Shown here piece after piece: positions 7,650 through 17,152 of a stretch of DNA of 35,363 nucleotides. The notes under the pieces are model-generated. The model saw only the letters and a program-made list of their open reading frames with translations, searched no databases and was not told the DNA's origin. Origin of the DNA: Paludibacteraceae bacterium (GTDB lineage: Bacteria > Bacteroidota > Bacteroidia > Bacteroidales > Paludibacteraceae). A program made the position numbers and the translations under genes. Within the stretch, counting starts at the first letter, position 1. The number at the start of each line of letters is the position of its first letter. The DNA lies in NCBI GenBank assembly GCA_024401515.1, contig JAKSKY010000017.1:1-35363 (forward strand), given 5' to 3'.

Positions 7650-10600
7650 CTATTTACTTATTCTTTGGAAAAGAGGGTAGTATTTGTTGGTGAGCAAATC
7701 ATCATCCTCTTTCGCATAAGGTTCATTTTCCGCTTTCTCGATGCTCACGATTTCGTGGAAGATACGGAAGTTCTCATCGTATAACTCAGATTCACTTCTC
7801 TTCTTTTGGTGTTTTGAATCCATACCACTAATCCAATCGAGGTATTGAATGGCTCTCTCCTTCATCGCCTCAAGAATTGGTTTCGCCTTCTCGTAAGCGC
7901 CCAAATCCACATATAGTCTAGCCATCATCATGGAGGCGTTGTTATATGGAACTTGTGGAGCTGGCAATACTTTATTGGCGAAGTCAAGCACCTCGATGGC
8001 GCGTTGCTTGCGGTCGAGCGCGTATTGGTTAGCGGCTGAGGAGTCAATCTTGTTGCCATAATTTCTGATGGCATCCGACAACTCAGTGTTGCTTAACTTA
8101 GAACTCTCATTGCCTAGGATCTCGATGGCGTTATTTCTAGCGCATGAGATCAATACAGTGTCTGAGAAGCGTGAACTGTTGATCGCACTATTTCCGTAGT
8201 ACATCGCCGTGTAATTCCTATACGTGTTCATGTAGCGACTGCCTCTGCTATTCTCGTCTAGCAATGCCCATGACAACAATTGGCAGTAGTCACGTTTCAC
8301 GGTAGACTGCATAGCCTCATTGCTAAGAGCGTCCGCCAAACGGTAGAACATGTAACGAAGCGTAGAGGTCATACGAAGATTGTTCTCCTCCAAATAGATG
8401 TTTGGATTCTCAGCGATACCACCCCACTTGAACTTATGGAGCATATTGTCGTACATCACGTCTGTGTTGACACGGTCACTGAGTTGAAGAGGGTTCTTCT
8501 TCACTGGCACGATGCGGTATGCCATACCTTCCAATTGCAAATAGTCGTTCAATCCGGTAAAGCTCTCCTTGCCGACTGTAGTGGCGAAATAGAGAGGTCT
8601 CTCCCAATGGTTATTTGCGAGAAGATCCAAGATGAAGATCTCTTGTTTGCCCAAGTATCTCTTGTCTTTGCTGAAACCGATATTGAGGGAAGAGACAATG
8701 TTGTTCTTGTCTTTCTCGTCTACCGCATTGTTCTTAAGCACTTCCTCCTTGTTCACATCCAAATAAAGATTCTTGGCTGGATAGAACCAGAATTTAGAGT
8801 TTGGATCCCTTAGGATTTGACCCTTAATTTTCTTGTCGTTCTCAACCAGAATTTTGTTGGCGTCGATTAGACTCATGGATTGTCCGTTGACAAGATCAAT
8901 GATTTGCGCATAATCCATTCTTCCATTCATATAATCTTTTGGATGAAGGGAGATAGGCAAGGCCTTTGATTTGTATGCGTCGCGTCTCATTTGGTCTATG
9001 TACCAACCCATTTGCAAGTAGCTGAGGTTCGCTACGCGTTGATCCTCTCCAACGCCTTCCACCTCTTGGTTGTACCACAATGGGAAGGTATCGTTATCAC
9101 CATTGGTGAAGATCACACCGTTTGGCGCCATGGTGAGCAAATAGTTTTGACCGAAATCGCGGCAGGTATATCTGCCTGAACGATCGTGGTCATCCCAGTT
9201 TTCGGATGCCATCAAAACCGGTGCCACTAGAAGGCCGATCAATGTCGCGATTATCGCACTGATGTTTTTATTGACCTTCTTGGACATGAATTCCACAATG
9301 GCGGGAACGCCTAGTCCGATCCAAATACAGAACGCATAGAATGAACCTGCGTATGCGTAATCACGCTCACGAGGTTGTAGCGGTGTTTGGTTCAAGTACA
9401 ATACGATGGCTAGACCTGTCATGAAGAAGAGGGTGAAGGTCAATACGAAGCTTTGAATGCCGGCTGACTTGTTGTCCTTTTTCTTCTTGCCGTATTGCCA
9501 TGCCATACCCAACAATCCGAGCAATAGAGGAAGTCCGTAGTATGCGTTTCTTCCCTTGTTGTTCTTTAACTCATCAGGCAATTTACTTTGGTCTCCAAGA
9601 ACGAGCGAGTCAATGAAGTTGATACCTGTGATGCAATTTCCATAGATATCTCCTCCATCCGCTTGGATGTCATTCTGTCTTCCGACGAAGTTCCATAAGA
9701 AATAACGCCAGTACATGAAGTTGACTTGGTAGCTGAAGAAGTAAGTCAAGTTCTCTCCGAATGTCGGAACGGTCTTGGTCTTCCTTTCATGCTCCCTATT
9801 GTAATAAGTCGCCTTCTTGCCCTTGATATTACCCCATTGTTTGTATCCTTCAATGTGATGAGGCTGGGTGCTATACATACGTGGGAAGAGCATGCAAAGT
9901 TGGTATTTGTATGTCTTCTTGGTGTCGTATGCCTCATATTCATCAGGCTCATTCGGATTGCTCTTCACCTTCTTGGCGTACAAAGTCTCACCTTCTGAGT
10001 AGGCTGCGTCTCCATTCTTGTCCCATTCGTGCTCTGAAGCGTAGCTCTCTCCGAAAAGAAGCGGTGTTTCTCCATATTGCTCACGGTTCAAGTAACTCTT
10101 CAACGCGAATACATCGTCTGGAGAGTTTTGATCCATAGGCGTATTGGCTGCCGAACGGATGATAATAGCCGCATATGAAGAGTATCCGAGTAGGATTACG
10201 GTACAACAAATCATAACAGTGTTCAACACTGATTTGGTGTAGAATTGGGTTCCCTTGAGAAGGAAGATGACCAAAGCGGCTGTTAACAAGAGGCCGATGA
10301 AGATATTGACTCTTCCTCCGAGGAATGGAATACCCAAGAGAAGGATAGACAATGAGAATGCGATGACCATGCGGATGTTTTTTGAAGAGAGTGAAACCGC
10401 ATAATTGTTATCCTCTTTGTTGGCTGGTCTATACATGGTTTCCCAAATAGCCCAGATGAGGCATCCGATCAATAGGATCGCATAGATGATGGTACCAGTA
10501 TTGAAGCTGAACCCAAGGGTGTTCACGAAGAACAACTCGAACCATCCAGCTACCTCCACGAATCCTGGGATGATACCATATAGTACCATCACTAATATGA

Positions 10601-11279
10601 TAACGGAGATGCCTAAGGCGATAAAGCTTCCCTTAACGGTGGCTTCGTATTTCTTGAAGTAATATACAAATACCAAGGCTGGAATGGTCAACAAGTTCAA
10701 CAAGTGGACACCGACTGACAATCCCATCAAATAAGCGATCAATACCAACCAACGGTTAGCATATGGTTGATCGGCAACATCTTCCCACTTTAGGATGGCC
10801 CAGAACACAATGGCGGTAAAGAGGGATGAGTAGGCGTAAACCTCTCCTTCCACTGCGGAGAACCAGAATGTATCCGAGAAGGTATAGGCAAGCGCACCTA
10901 CCGCACCAGCACCTAAGATGGTGATGAGTTGAGAGGTGGATACTTCATCATTGTCTGAATCAAGGACCAACTTGCGTGTCAAGTGGGTGATGGTCCAGAA
11001 TAGGAATAGAATACAGAAGGCACTACACAATGCTGAGAAGGAGTTCACCATCATCGCCACATGCGCTTGGTCGGATGCGAACAAGGTGAATAATCTTGCA
11101 GTCAACATGAAGAATGGTGCGCCCGGTGGGTGTCCTACTTCCAATTTGTTGGCAGTTGAAATAAACTCACCACAGTCCCAGAAACTGGCTGTTGGCTCAA
11201 TCGTCATCAAGTACGTTATCGCCGCGATGGCGAAAACCACCCAGCCGATAAGGTTGTTGTAAAACTTGAATCGTTTCAT
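7650..11279 (-). CDS. DUF2723 giant membrane protein, TMEM260-like glycosyltransferase candidate
   Basis: A 1209-residue protein. The N-terminal 60% or so has many membrane segments in GT-C layout. The first loop carries SFWDCGEFISTANKLEVGHP (about 32-51), where D35 and E38 are candidates for the catalytic acid, followed by PPG. This is the hallmark of DUF2723, the domain shared with human TMEM260, a protein O-mannosyltransferase (CAZy GT117). A large soluble loop follows LALNREQYGETPLL-like sequence at about 390-530. A C-terminal domain of about 450 residues ends in TPR-like helices (MMMARLYVDLGAYEKAKPIL). The predicted role is transfer of a sugar from a lipid carrier to exported protein in the periplasm. 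The operon also has a deacetylase. Confidence 0.9.
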   Translation of the reverse strand: MKRFKFYNNLIGWVVFAIAAITYLMTIEPTASFWDCGEFISTANKLEVGHPPGAPFFMLTARLFTLFASDQAHVAMMVNSFSALCSAFCILFLFWTITHLTRKLVLDSDNDEVSTSQLITILGAGAVGALAYTFSDTFWFSAVEGEVYAYSSLFTAIVFWAILKWEDVADQPYANRWLVLIAYLMGLSVGVHLLNLLTIPALVFVYYFKKYEATVKGSFIALGISVIILVMVLYGIIPGFVEVAGWFELFFVNTLGFSFNTGTIIYAILLIGCLIWAIWETMYRPANKEDNNYAVSLSSKNIRMVIAFSLSILLLGIPFLGGRVNIFIGLLLTAALVIFLLKGTQFYTKSVLNTVMICCTVILLGYSSYAAIIIRSAANTPMDQNSPDDVFALKSYLNREQYGETPLLFGESYASEHEWDKNGDAAYSEGETLYAKKVKSNPNEPDEYEAYDTKKTYKYQLCMLFPRMYSTQPHHIEGYKQWGNIKGKKATYYNREHERKTKTVPTFGENLTYFFSYQVNFMYWRYFLWNFVGRQNDIQADGGDIYGNCITGINFIDSLVLGDQSKLPDELKNNKGRNAYYGLPLLLGLLGMAWQYGKKKKDNKSAGIQSFVLTFTLFFMTGLAIVLYLNQTPLQPRERDYAYAGSFYAFCIWIGLGVPAIVEFMSKKVNKNISAIIATLIGLLVAPVLMASENWDDHDRSGRYTCRDFGQNYLLTMAPNGVIFTNGDNDTFPLWYNQEVEGVGEDQRVANLSYLQMGWYIDQMRRDAYKSKALPISLHPKDYMNGRMDYAQIIDLVNGQSMSLIDANKILVENDKKIKGQILRDPNSKFWFYPAKNLYLDVNKEEVLKNNAVDEKDKNNIVSSLNIGFSKDKRYLGKQEIFILDLLANNHWERPLYFATTVGKESFTGLNDYLQLEGMAYRIVPVKKNPLQLSDRVNTDVMYDNMLHKFKWGGIAENPNIYLEENNLRMTSTLRYMFYRLADALSNEAMQSTVKRDYCQLLSWALLDENSRGSRYMNTYRNYTAMYYGNSAINSSRFSDTVLISCARNNAIEILGNESSKLSNTELSDAIRNYGNKIDSSAANQYALDRKQRAIEVLDFANKVLPAPQVPYNNASMMMARLYVDLGAYEKAKPILEAMKERAIQYLDWISGMDSKHQKKRSESELYDENFRIFHEIVSIEKAENEPYAKEDDDLLTNKYYPLFQRISK

Positions 11280-11316
11280 TTTTATTGAATTTTTCTATCT
11301 AATTTATTTTTATGAA

Positions 11317-11335
11317 GGGTGTATTCCAAACACCC
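11317..11335 (-). terminator. Weak hairpin between glnS and the DUF2723 gene
   Basis: GGGTGT (11317-11322) pairs with ACACCC (11330-11335) around a 7-base loop. In minus-strand direction an AT-rich but not pure U tract follows. It lies 7 bases past the glnS stop and probably gives partial termination, leaving read-through into the downstream genes. Confidence 0.4.
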
Positions 11336-11342
11336 CTACAAA

Positions 11343-13034
11343 TTATTTGGCGATCTTCGCCCAACTGTCCTTCAATGCGACGGTACGGTTAAATACTAGA
11401 TGCTCTGGGGTAGAATCAGGATCCACATTGAAGTAACCGATTCTTTGGAATTGGAAGTTCTGCAACTTCTTCACATCCTTCAACCAAGGCTCCACGAAGG
11501 CGTTGGCAATGGTGAGTGAATTTGGATTTAACAACTCGCGGAAATCCTTCTCCTTCTCATCGCCTGGGTTCTCCACGTTGAACAATCTGTCGTATAGACG
11601 AACCTCTGCAGGAACGGCGTGTGCCACAGATACCCAGTGAATAGTACCTTTCACCTTACGGTCGCTACCTGGCATACCGCTTCGTGTCTCTGGATCATAT
11701 TCAGCGTAAACCTCAACAACCTTTCCGTCAGCGTCCTTCTTGCATCCGGTGCACTTCACGATATAGGCGCTCTTCAAGCGTACCTCGTTGCCTGGTGTCA
11801 TACGGAAATATTTCTTTGGAGCATCCTCCATGAAGTCGTCGCTCTCAATATAGAGTTCCTTTGTGAATGGTACTTCGTGGCTGCCCATTGACTCATCTTC
11901 AGGATTGTTGATGGCTGTTAGGTTCTCCACTTGTCCCTCAGGATAGTTGGTGATGATCAACTTGATAGGGTTGATGACTGCGCTGGCACGCATCGCTGTA
12001 GTGTTCAACTCCTCGCGGATAGTCGCCTCCAAAAGGGATACGTCGATCACACCGTCATATTTGGTGTAACCGATACGGTTCACGAAGTTACGGATGGATG
12101 ATGGTGTATATCCTCTACGACGCAAACCACAGATGGTTGGCATACGAGGGTCGTCCCATCCACGTACCAATCCCTCTTGTACGAGTTGCAACATCTTACG
12201 CTTGCTCATCACGGTGTAGGTGATGTTCAATCGGTTGAACTCACGCTGCTTTGGACGGTAGTCGCTGTCAGCGAATTGGTCGATGAAGTAATCATATAGT
12301 GGACGGTGAACCTCAAACTCCAAAGTACAGAGTGAGTGGGTCACACCCTCAAAGTAGTCTGATTGACCGTGTGCGAAGTCATACATCGGATAAACCTTCC
12401 ACTTGTTACCGGTACGGTGGTGTGGATGAGTGGTGATGATACGATAGATGATTGGGTCACGGAAGTGCATGTTAGGGTTGGCCATATCAATCTTGGCACG
12501 GAGCACCATCTTACCATCCTCGATTTTTCCCTCAGACATCTCCATAAAGAGACGAAGGTTCTCCTCGATAGGACGATTGCGGTATGGACTCTCTGTACCA
12601 GGGGTGGTAGGAGTACCCTTTTGCTTGGCGATCTCCTCAGCGGTTTGCTCATCTACATAGGCTTTGCCCTCTTTGATGAAGCGGACAGCCAAGTCCCAAA
12701 GTTGCTGAAAATAGTCTGAAGCGTAGTAGACATTCGCCCATTGGAAGCCTAACCATTGGATATCCTCTTGGATAGAATCCACATACTCCACATCCTCCTT
12801 GACAGGGTTGGTGTCGTCGAAACGTAAGTTACACTTACCGTTGTATTTCTTTGCGATACCGAAATCCATGCAGATGGCTTTCGCGTGACCGATATGTAGA
12901 TATCCGTTTGGCTCTGGCGGGAAACGGGTTTGAATTCTTCCTCCGTTACGACCCTCTTTCAAATCTTCCTCTACGATTTCCTCAATGAAGTTCAAATTTT
13001 TTTTCTCTTCATTCTCCTGAATATTCTCAGCCAT
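11343..13034 (-). CDS. glnS: Glutaminyl-tRNA synthetase
   Basis: It charges tRNA(Gln) with glutamine in the cytoplasm. This is a class I synthetase of 563 residues, the usual size. RFPPEPNGYLHIGHAKA contains the HIGH motif (about 47-50). NITYTVMSKRKML contains the KMSKS-equivalent MSKRK. The two C-terminal beta-barrel anticodon-binding domains end with NRTVALKDSW. The ATG at 13034 (MAENIQEN) is chosen. The longer frame starts with TTG at 13067, inside the -7 box at 13065-13072, so it cannot be in the message. Direct glutaminylation implies that the Gat pathway is not needed for Gln-tRNA(Gln) here. Confidence 0.97.
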   Translation of the reverse strand: MAENIQENEEKKNLNFIEEIVEEDLKEGRNGGRIQTRFPPEPNGYLHIGHAKAICMDFGIAKKYNGKCNLRFDDTNPVKEDVEYVDSIQEDIQWLGFQWANVYYASDYFQQLWDLAVRFIKEGKAYVDEQTAEEIAKQKGTPTTPGTESPYRNRPIEENLRLFMEMSEGKIEDGKMVLRAKIDMANPNMHFRDPIIYRIITTHPHHRTGNKWKVYPMYDFAHGQSDYFEGVTHSLCTLEFEVHRPLYDYFIDQFADSDYRPKQREFNRLNITYTVMSKRKMLQLVQEGLVRGWDDPRMPTICGLRRRGYTPSSIRNFVNRIGYTKYDGVIDVSLLEATIREELNTTAMRASAVINPIKLIITNYPEGQVENLTAINNPEDESMGSHEVPFTKELYIESDDFMEDAPKKYFRMTPGNEVRLKSAYIVKCTGCKKDADGKVVEVYAEYDPETRSGMPGSDRKVKGTIHWVSVAHAVPAEVRLYDRLFNVENPGDEKEKDFRELLNPNSLTIANAFVEPWLKDVKKLQNFQFQRIGYFNVDPDSTPEHLVFNRTVALKDSWAKIAK

Positions 13035-13064
13035 TGACTTAAAAATTTTTAGACATTTTACGCG

Positions 13065-13095
13065 CAAAGTTAATTCTTTCCGTTGATATTGTCAA
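13065..13095 (-). promoter_or_regulatory. glnS promoter
   Basis: Minus-strand TAACTTTG (13065-13072) matches the -7 box TAnnTTTG. TTGAC (13091-13095) stands 18 bases upstream, in the place of the -33 TTTG element. The ATG is 30 bases downstream of the -7 box. Confidence 0.65.
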
Positions 13096-13259
13096 TTTTA
13101 GGCAATTAATAAGTGTGAATAATGGAAAAAATGAATTTCTAGTTTGGATTATTGGGAAGAAAAGAATAATTTAATGAAAGAATTTTCGGCCCTGATGTTG
13201 AATCAGCCGATTCTATTGACGGATTGTGGAATAGATTAATGTGTATGTGTATGGAATCA

Positions 13260-14429
13260 ATGATACGTAAAATAGTTGGCCTTGTTGCCCTTTCTTTCAT
13301 CTCATGCTGCGCTTTCGGAGCGGAAAAGGTGGAGGTGGATGGCATCTATTATAACTTGAATGGTGACGGCACTGCCGAGGTGACCTACCGTGGCGAGGAG
13401 GAGGATGGTTGGATGTATTTCTCAGCCGATGAGCTCTATGTGGGCGATTTGGATATCCCCGCTCAAATCGAGGTGGGAGAGAAATCTTACCAAGTGACTG
13501 CTTTGGGGAATGACGCCTTTGCAGGAAGTAAATATTTGAGTTCCATCTATTTGCCTTCTACCATCGCTACGATTGGGTCAGGTGTTTTTACCCTTTGCAA
13601 TGGCTTGGAGTACCTTTCTGTGGATGATATGAATCCTACCTTCATCAGTCAAGATGGCGTGTTGTACAAACGTTCGCCGCTCTCCATTTTCTTTGTGCCA
13701 AGAAATATTAGCGGAGATATCGCACTATTGGACGCCGTGCGGGAGATTCCAAGCGCAGCTTTCCAAAATTGTGAACATCTCACCACCATTACCCTTCCGG
13801 AAGAGGTGACTACCATTGCGGATGGCGCATTTAATAATTGCAAGAATCTACAAGAGATTTTTATGGGAGATAAGTTGGAGAGCATTGGTGAATATGCCTT
13901 TTCTAAATGTTCCGCTTTGTCTGTCGTGAATTTTCCAACCAGTTTAAAAAGCATCAAGGCGGCCGCGTTCGCGGATTGCGCTAATTTGACCTATGTGCTC
14001 TTCCACGAAGGGTTGGAGAGCATCGGTAAGATGGCTTTCTATAATTGCGGTAACATCGTAGGAGTGCAATTACCAACTACGCTGACCGCCATAGGCGACC
14101 AAGCTTTCAAGGAGTGTGTCAGTTTGGATGTCGTGAAGAATGAGAGTCAATTGCCTATTCAATTGGGTTCCACTGATTATGGTTATGTGGCCTACTACGC
14201 TACGCAGATTATTCCAGATCCACAAGATACGAAATGCGAAGAGATTCATTCTACTTCTCCCTCTTTCTACCGTGACGGAGAGAATTGGGTGATTCTAAAC
14301 ACTTCCGGCAAGTGGGTGTCTATCTATACGCTTACAGGACAACGTTTGTGTCGTCACTTCTGCCAAGACGAAAAAGAGGAGATTCCATTGGAATCCCCTC
14401 GTATCCTCGTCGTCCCAGAAGAACGATAG
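13260..14429 (+). CDS. BspA-like leucine-rich-repeat secreted protein
   Basis: A 389-residue protein with signal peptide MIRKIVGLVALSFISCCAFG and likely cleavage before AEKV. About residues 60-310 are LRR_5 (BspA/TpLRR) repeats of roughly 23 residues. Examples are IPSAAFQNCEHLTTITLPEE, ADGAFNNCKNLQEIFMGDKL and GEYAFSKCSALSVVNFPTSL. Such repeats mediate adhesion to host or other bacteria in Tannerella and relatives. The C-terminal 60 residues (WVSIYTLTGQRLCRHFC) resemble a short T9SS sorting tail but lack a clear terminal motif. Upstream in-frame starts at 13239, 13245 and 13251 are possible; 13260 gives the best signal peptide. It converges on the PL11 gene, 18 bases away. Confidence 0.88.
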   Translation: MIRKIVGLVALSFISCCAFGAEKVEVDGIYYNLNGDGTAEVTYRGEEEDGWMYFSADELYVGDLDIPAQIEVGEKSYQVTALGNDAFAGSKYLSSIYLPSTIATIGSGVFTLCNGLEYLSVDDMNPTFISQDGVLYKRSPLSIFFVPRNISGDIALLDAVREIPSAAFQNCEHLTTITLPEEVTTIADGAFNNCKNLQEIFMGDKLESIGEYAFSKCSALSVVNFPTSLKSIKAAAFADCANLTYVLFHEGLESIGKMAFYNCGNIVGVQLPTTLTAIGDQAFKECVSLDVVKNESQLPIQLGSTDYGYVAYYATQIIPDPQDTKCEEIHSTSPSFYRDGENWVILNTSGKWVSIYTLTGQRLCRHFCQDEKEEIPLESPRILVVPEER

Positions 14430-14447
14430 TTGTTTCAGATCAAACCA

Positions 14448-16901
14448 TTACTTAACAATCAACACTTTCTGATAGCGATCTTTTCCGATATGAACAAGGA
14501 GAAGATACGTGCCATTCTCCAATGTTGAGCGGTCCAGTGTAAATTGGGCTGTTCCATTGGTTGTGGTAGAGAATGCTCCGTTGGCTTTTACTACGCCAGT
14601 GAGGTCAACCATTTGCCATTGAATCTCTTGTCCGGCAACTGATTCCACAGATACAGTGGCGAAATCCTCCATTGGGTTTGGATATACTTGGACAGCCTCT
14701 GTCGCAACCTTTTCAATACCCGTATCATCTACCTTGATAATAGTGATCTTGCCTGATTTAGTGGCATCACCACCTTCTCCGCTCACAAAGACACGGAACT
14801 CATATTCGCCTGGATCATCATCCGCTACACCGCTAATATAGACGCTACCATTTGCGATGTTGTAATTGATACCATTTGGTAGACCGGTCACGGTGACATT
14901 GTCTCCGTTCTCAAATGAATAGGAGAAATCCACAAGTGCTTCGCCTGGTCTCAACTCTTGTACGCTTGGTCCTGCGCCATGTTTGGTAAGGGTGGCGGGT
15001 TCCACCATCTTCTCCAAATCCTTGTAGTATTGGATAGCGCTGTAGCCAATATGAGGTGGTTGGTTATAACCGCAGTTTTGCCAAGCGACTGCCATATCAT
15101 ATACGTGATCGTCACGCAACCAAGGGAGTTTGTATTGGCTCTCCATGGTGGTGTTGTAGATGGTCAAGTAGTAATGTCCGTTCACGACGGTCCAGAAGAT
15201 GGACTCCTCGCGCCAGTCGCCGAGGATGTCGGCTTGCAAGCAAGGATTGTATTTGGTCGCATTGTTCAGATTGGCACCCCATTGTAATTTTTGGCCCTCC
15301 ACAACGATGTTGTAACCGAAGGTATATTGGCGTTCCCATACCTTGGTGGAGGTGTTCCATTTGTCGACATGTCCACGGTCGGTATATTCCTCCAGTAGGT
15401 CGCCATCCCAGAAGATGCGGCCATTGATGGAACTACTGTTGGTGCTACCGGTGTGCCAATCGGCGAACTCATAACCTTTGCAAGTGAAGATCTTCGCATT
15501 GCTCCACTCAAAACATTCGGATCCCTCGAATTGGTCATCACAGTCGAGAATCAATCCGCGGCCCGTATCACCACCGGTCTGGTTCTTGCTCATCAAGACT
15601 CGGCCAGTTCTGGCATCCAACAAAGCGCAGTCGTATTTTGCTGTGTTTTCCTCGGTAATCATGAAATACTCCAAACCTGGGTTGGAAGGATCGAACTCTC
15701 CCAAGTGGGTGGCGTCTCCGTGTCCCAAACCTGTGCTCCATAGTAGCGAACCGTTGTGGTCGAGGCAAGCCGCTCCCACAATGATCTCGTCAAAACCATC
15801 TCCATCGACATCACCACAAGTGATACTGTGCGCACCTTGTCCGTAGATGCCTTGACCAGGTCTGTCGGAGGTGTGCTTCCATAAATTAGAGAGTGTCTTG
15901 CCATCCCAACTGTATGCGGCGGCGTATGAGTAGGTATAGATACCGCGGGTGGTCACTGCGCAAGGCTTGGCTTGACCATTGACTGGAAGGAATGCCACGC
16001 AACCCTTCATCCAGTTACCGCGGTGTCCGTAAGTGTTGCCGTCGCTCTTTCCGCTACGGTCGTCCCAGTTACTCCTGATGTTGAAATAAGGCCAATAATC
16101 TATGGTAGCCAACTCCTTACCATCTCTTCCTCTATAGCATGTGATCCACTCCTTACCGCCATCGGTGATGACACCAGCACCATTGATGGAGGAGGCCCAG
16201 TGGTTAGCACCTGCCGCAGCTCCCTTGGAAAGGAAGTTGCCTGTGGCGTCCTTGGAGCCTTGCGCGGTCTTGGCAATCAATTCACCGTAACCGTCGCCAT
16301 CGAAATCGTAGCATAGGAAGGTGAAACGACAACCTGCCAAAACGTTAGGTCCTAAATTGATACGCCATAATCTCGTACCATCCAATTTTAAACAATCCAA
16401 GATCGGAGGTGCGGTAGCCTCGGCTGTCGCACCGGTTCCTCCCTCCCAGCACATGATGATCTCTTGCTCTCCGTCACCGTCCATATCATAGGCGGAGCAA
16501 TCGTATGGAGAGTAGGTGACCACGTTGCCATTGGGTAAGGTGTAATTGCCTGGATGATCCAACAAAAGAAGGCGGTAAGCGTTATCATCGCATTTTACCC
16601 CCTCTTGGGTGTCAATAACTTCTCCTTCTTTATTAAGCACCTCCAAAGATAAGGTGGCGTTCGCATAGTTGCCTGGAATGGAGATGTTGGTCTTGGTGGT
16701 AGTGGTTCCCACTAGATTACCGTCCGCATACAGTTTGTATGTGGTGCTCTTGGGCGCATCACTTTGTCTCATACGCCAACTTGCGTAGACATTGTTGCCG
16801 GACTTGCAAGCCCAAAGTCCTCTGGATCCATCTGCCGTCGCATCCAAACTAGTGACAGCCATCACGGCCCCTAATATAAAAGATGATAGTGTGTTTCTCA
16901 T
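14448..16901 (-). CDS. Rhamnogalacturonan lyase, PL11 family, with T9SS type A sorting tail
   Basis: It cleaves the backbone of rhamnogalacturonan I (pectin) by beta-elimination. Of 817 residues, 1-24 are a signal peptide. About 25-110 form an N-terminal beta domain (GLWACKSGNNVYASWRMRQ). About 120-640 form the eight-bladed PL11 propeller, rich in Ca-binding DxDGDG loops (CYDFDGDGYGELIAKT, CGDVDGDGFDEIIVGA). An Ig-like segment follows (about 650-725). The tail of about 85 residues has YPNP and ends GTYLLLVHIGKDRYQKVLIVK-like strands, a type A sorting domain for the T9SS. The ATG at 16901 lies 36 bases downstream of a -7 box; the longer frame starts upstream of that box. No SusC/SusD pair is adjacent. 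Confidence 0.94.
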   Translation of the reverse strand: MRNTLSSFILGAVMAVTSLDATADGSRGLWACKSGNNVYASWRMRQSDAPKSTTYKLYADGNLVGTTTTKTNISIPGNYANATLSLEVLNKEGEVIDTQEGVKCDDNAYRLLLLDHPGNYTLPNGNVVTYSPYDCSAYDMDGDGEQEIIMCWEGGTGATAEATAPPILDCLKLDGTRLWRINLGPNVLAGCRFTFLCYDFDGDGYGELIAKTAQGSKDATGNFLSKGAAAGANHWASSINGAGVITDGGKEWITCYRGRDGKELATIDYWPYFNIRSNWDDRSGKSDGNTYGHRGNWMKGCVAFLPVNGQAKPCAVTTRGIYTYSYAAAYSWDGKTLSNLWKHTSDRPGQGIYGQGAHSITCGDVDGDGFDEIIVGAACLDHNGSLLWSTGLGHGDATHLGEFDPSNPGLEYFMITEENTAKYDCALLDARTGRVLMSKNQTGGDTGRGLILDCDDQFEGSECFEWSNAKIFTCKGYEFADWHTGSTNSSSINGRIFWDGDLLEEYTDRGHVDKWNTSTKVWERQYTFGYNIVVEGQKLQWGANLNNATKYNPCLQADILGDWREESIFWTVVNGHYYLTIYNTTMESQYKLPWLRDDHVYDMAVAWQNCGYNQPPHIGYSAIQYYKDLEKMVEPATLTKHGAGPSVQELRPGEALVDFSYSFENGDNVTVTGLPNGINYNIANGSVYISGVADDDPGEYEFRVFVSGEGGDATKSGKITIIKVDDTGIEKVATEAVQVYPNPMEDFATVSVESVAGQEIQWQMVDLTGVVKANGAFSTTTNGTAQFTLDRSTLENGTYLLLVHIGKDRYQKVLIVK

Positions 16902-16937
16902 TTTATTTATGGTAAGTGTAATATTACTCGTATGGTG

Positions 16938-16945
16938 CAAATATA
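16938..16945 (-). promoter_or_regulatory. -7 box for the PL11 lyase gene
   Basis: Minus-strand TATATTTG is an exact TAnnTTTG match, 36 bases upstream of the ATG at 16901. No convincing -33 element was seen. Confidence 0.6.
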
Positions 16946-17116
16946 GGGAATAAATCATAGGGATAGTTATGATAATGTGCTATTTACTATGAATTTTGTG
17001 TCAAAGTCCCTGCGAACCTCCCTTTTCTCTTCGTAGGGCGATCTTTCAATAGTCATGAATGTCATGCGTGCTAGACGTGTGTGGAGTATTGTAATACATT
17101 GTTGATGTTTTTTCTC

Positions 17117-17124
17117 TATTTTTG
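17117..17124 (+). promoter_or_regulatory. -7 box for the M13 peptidase gene
   Basis: TATTTTTG matches TAnnTTTG exactly, 28 bases upstream of the ATG at 17153. TTG triplets at 17099-17104 are the nearest -33 candidates, at a shorter than usual spacing. The 215-base gap between the two divergent genes (16902-17152) holds these two promoters and nothing else that I can identify. Confidence 0.55.
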
Positions 17125-17152
17125 CATAAATAAGATTATTACATAACTATAT

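Noticed and set aside
13035..13067. N-terminal extension of glnS
   Set aside because: It begins at TTG inside the -7 promoter box, and the downstream ATG gives the normal GlnRS start. The same logic was applied at 1319-1342, 4230-4250, 13224-13259, 16902-16958, 29487-29501, 31659-31742 and 31793-31840.
14378..14402. Near-perfect inverted repeat GAGGAGATTCCA / TTGGAATCCCCTC as a terminator
   Set aside because: It lies inside the end of the BspA-like coding region and is not followed by a T tract.
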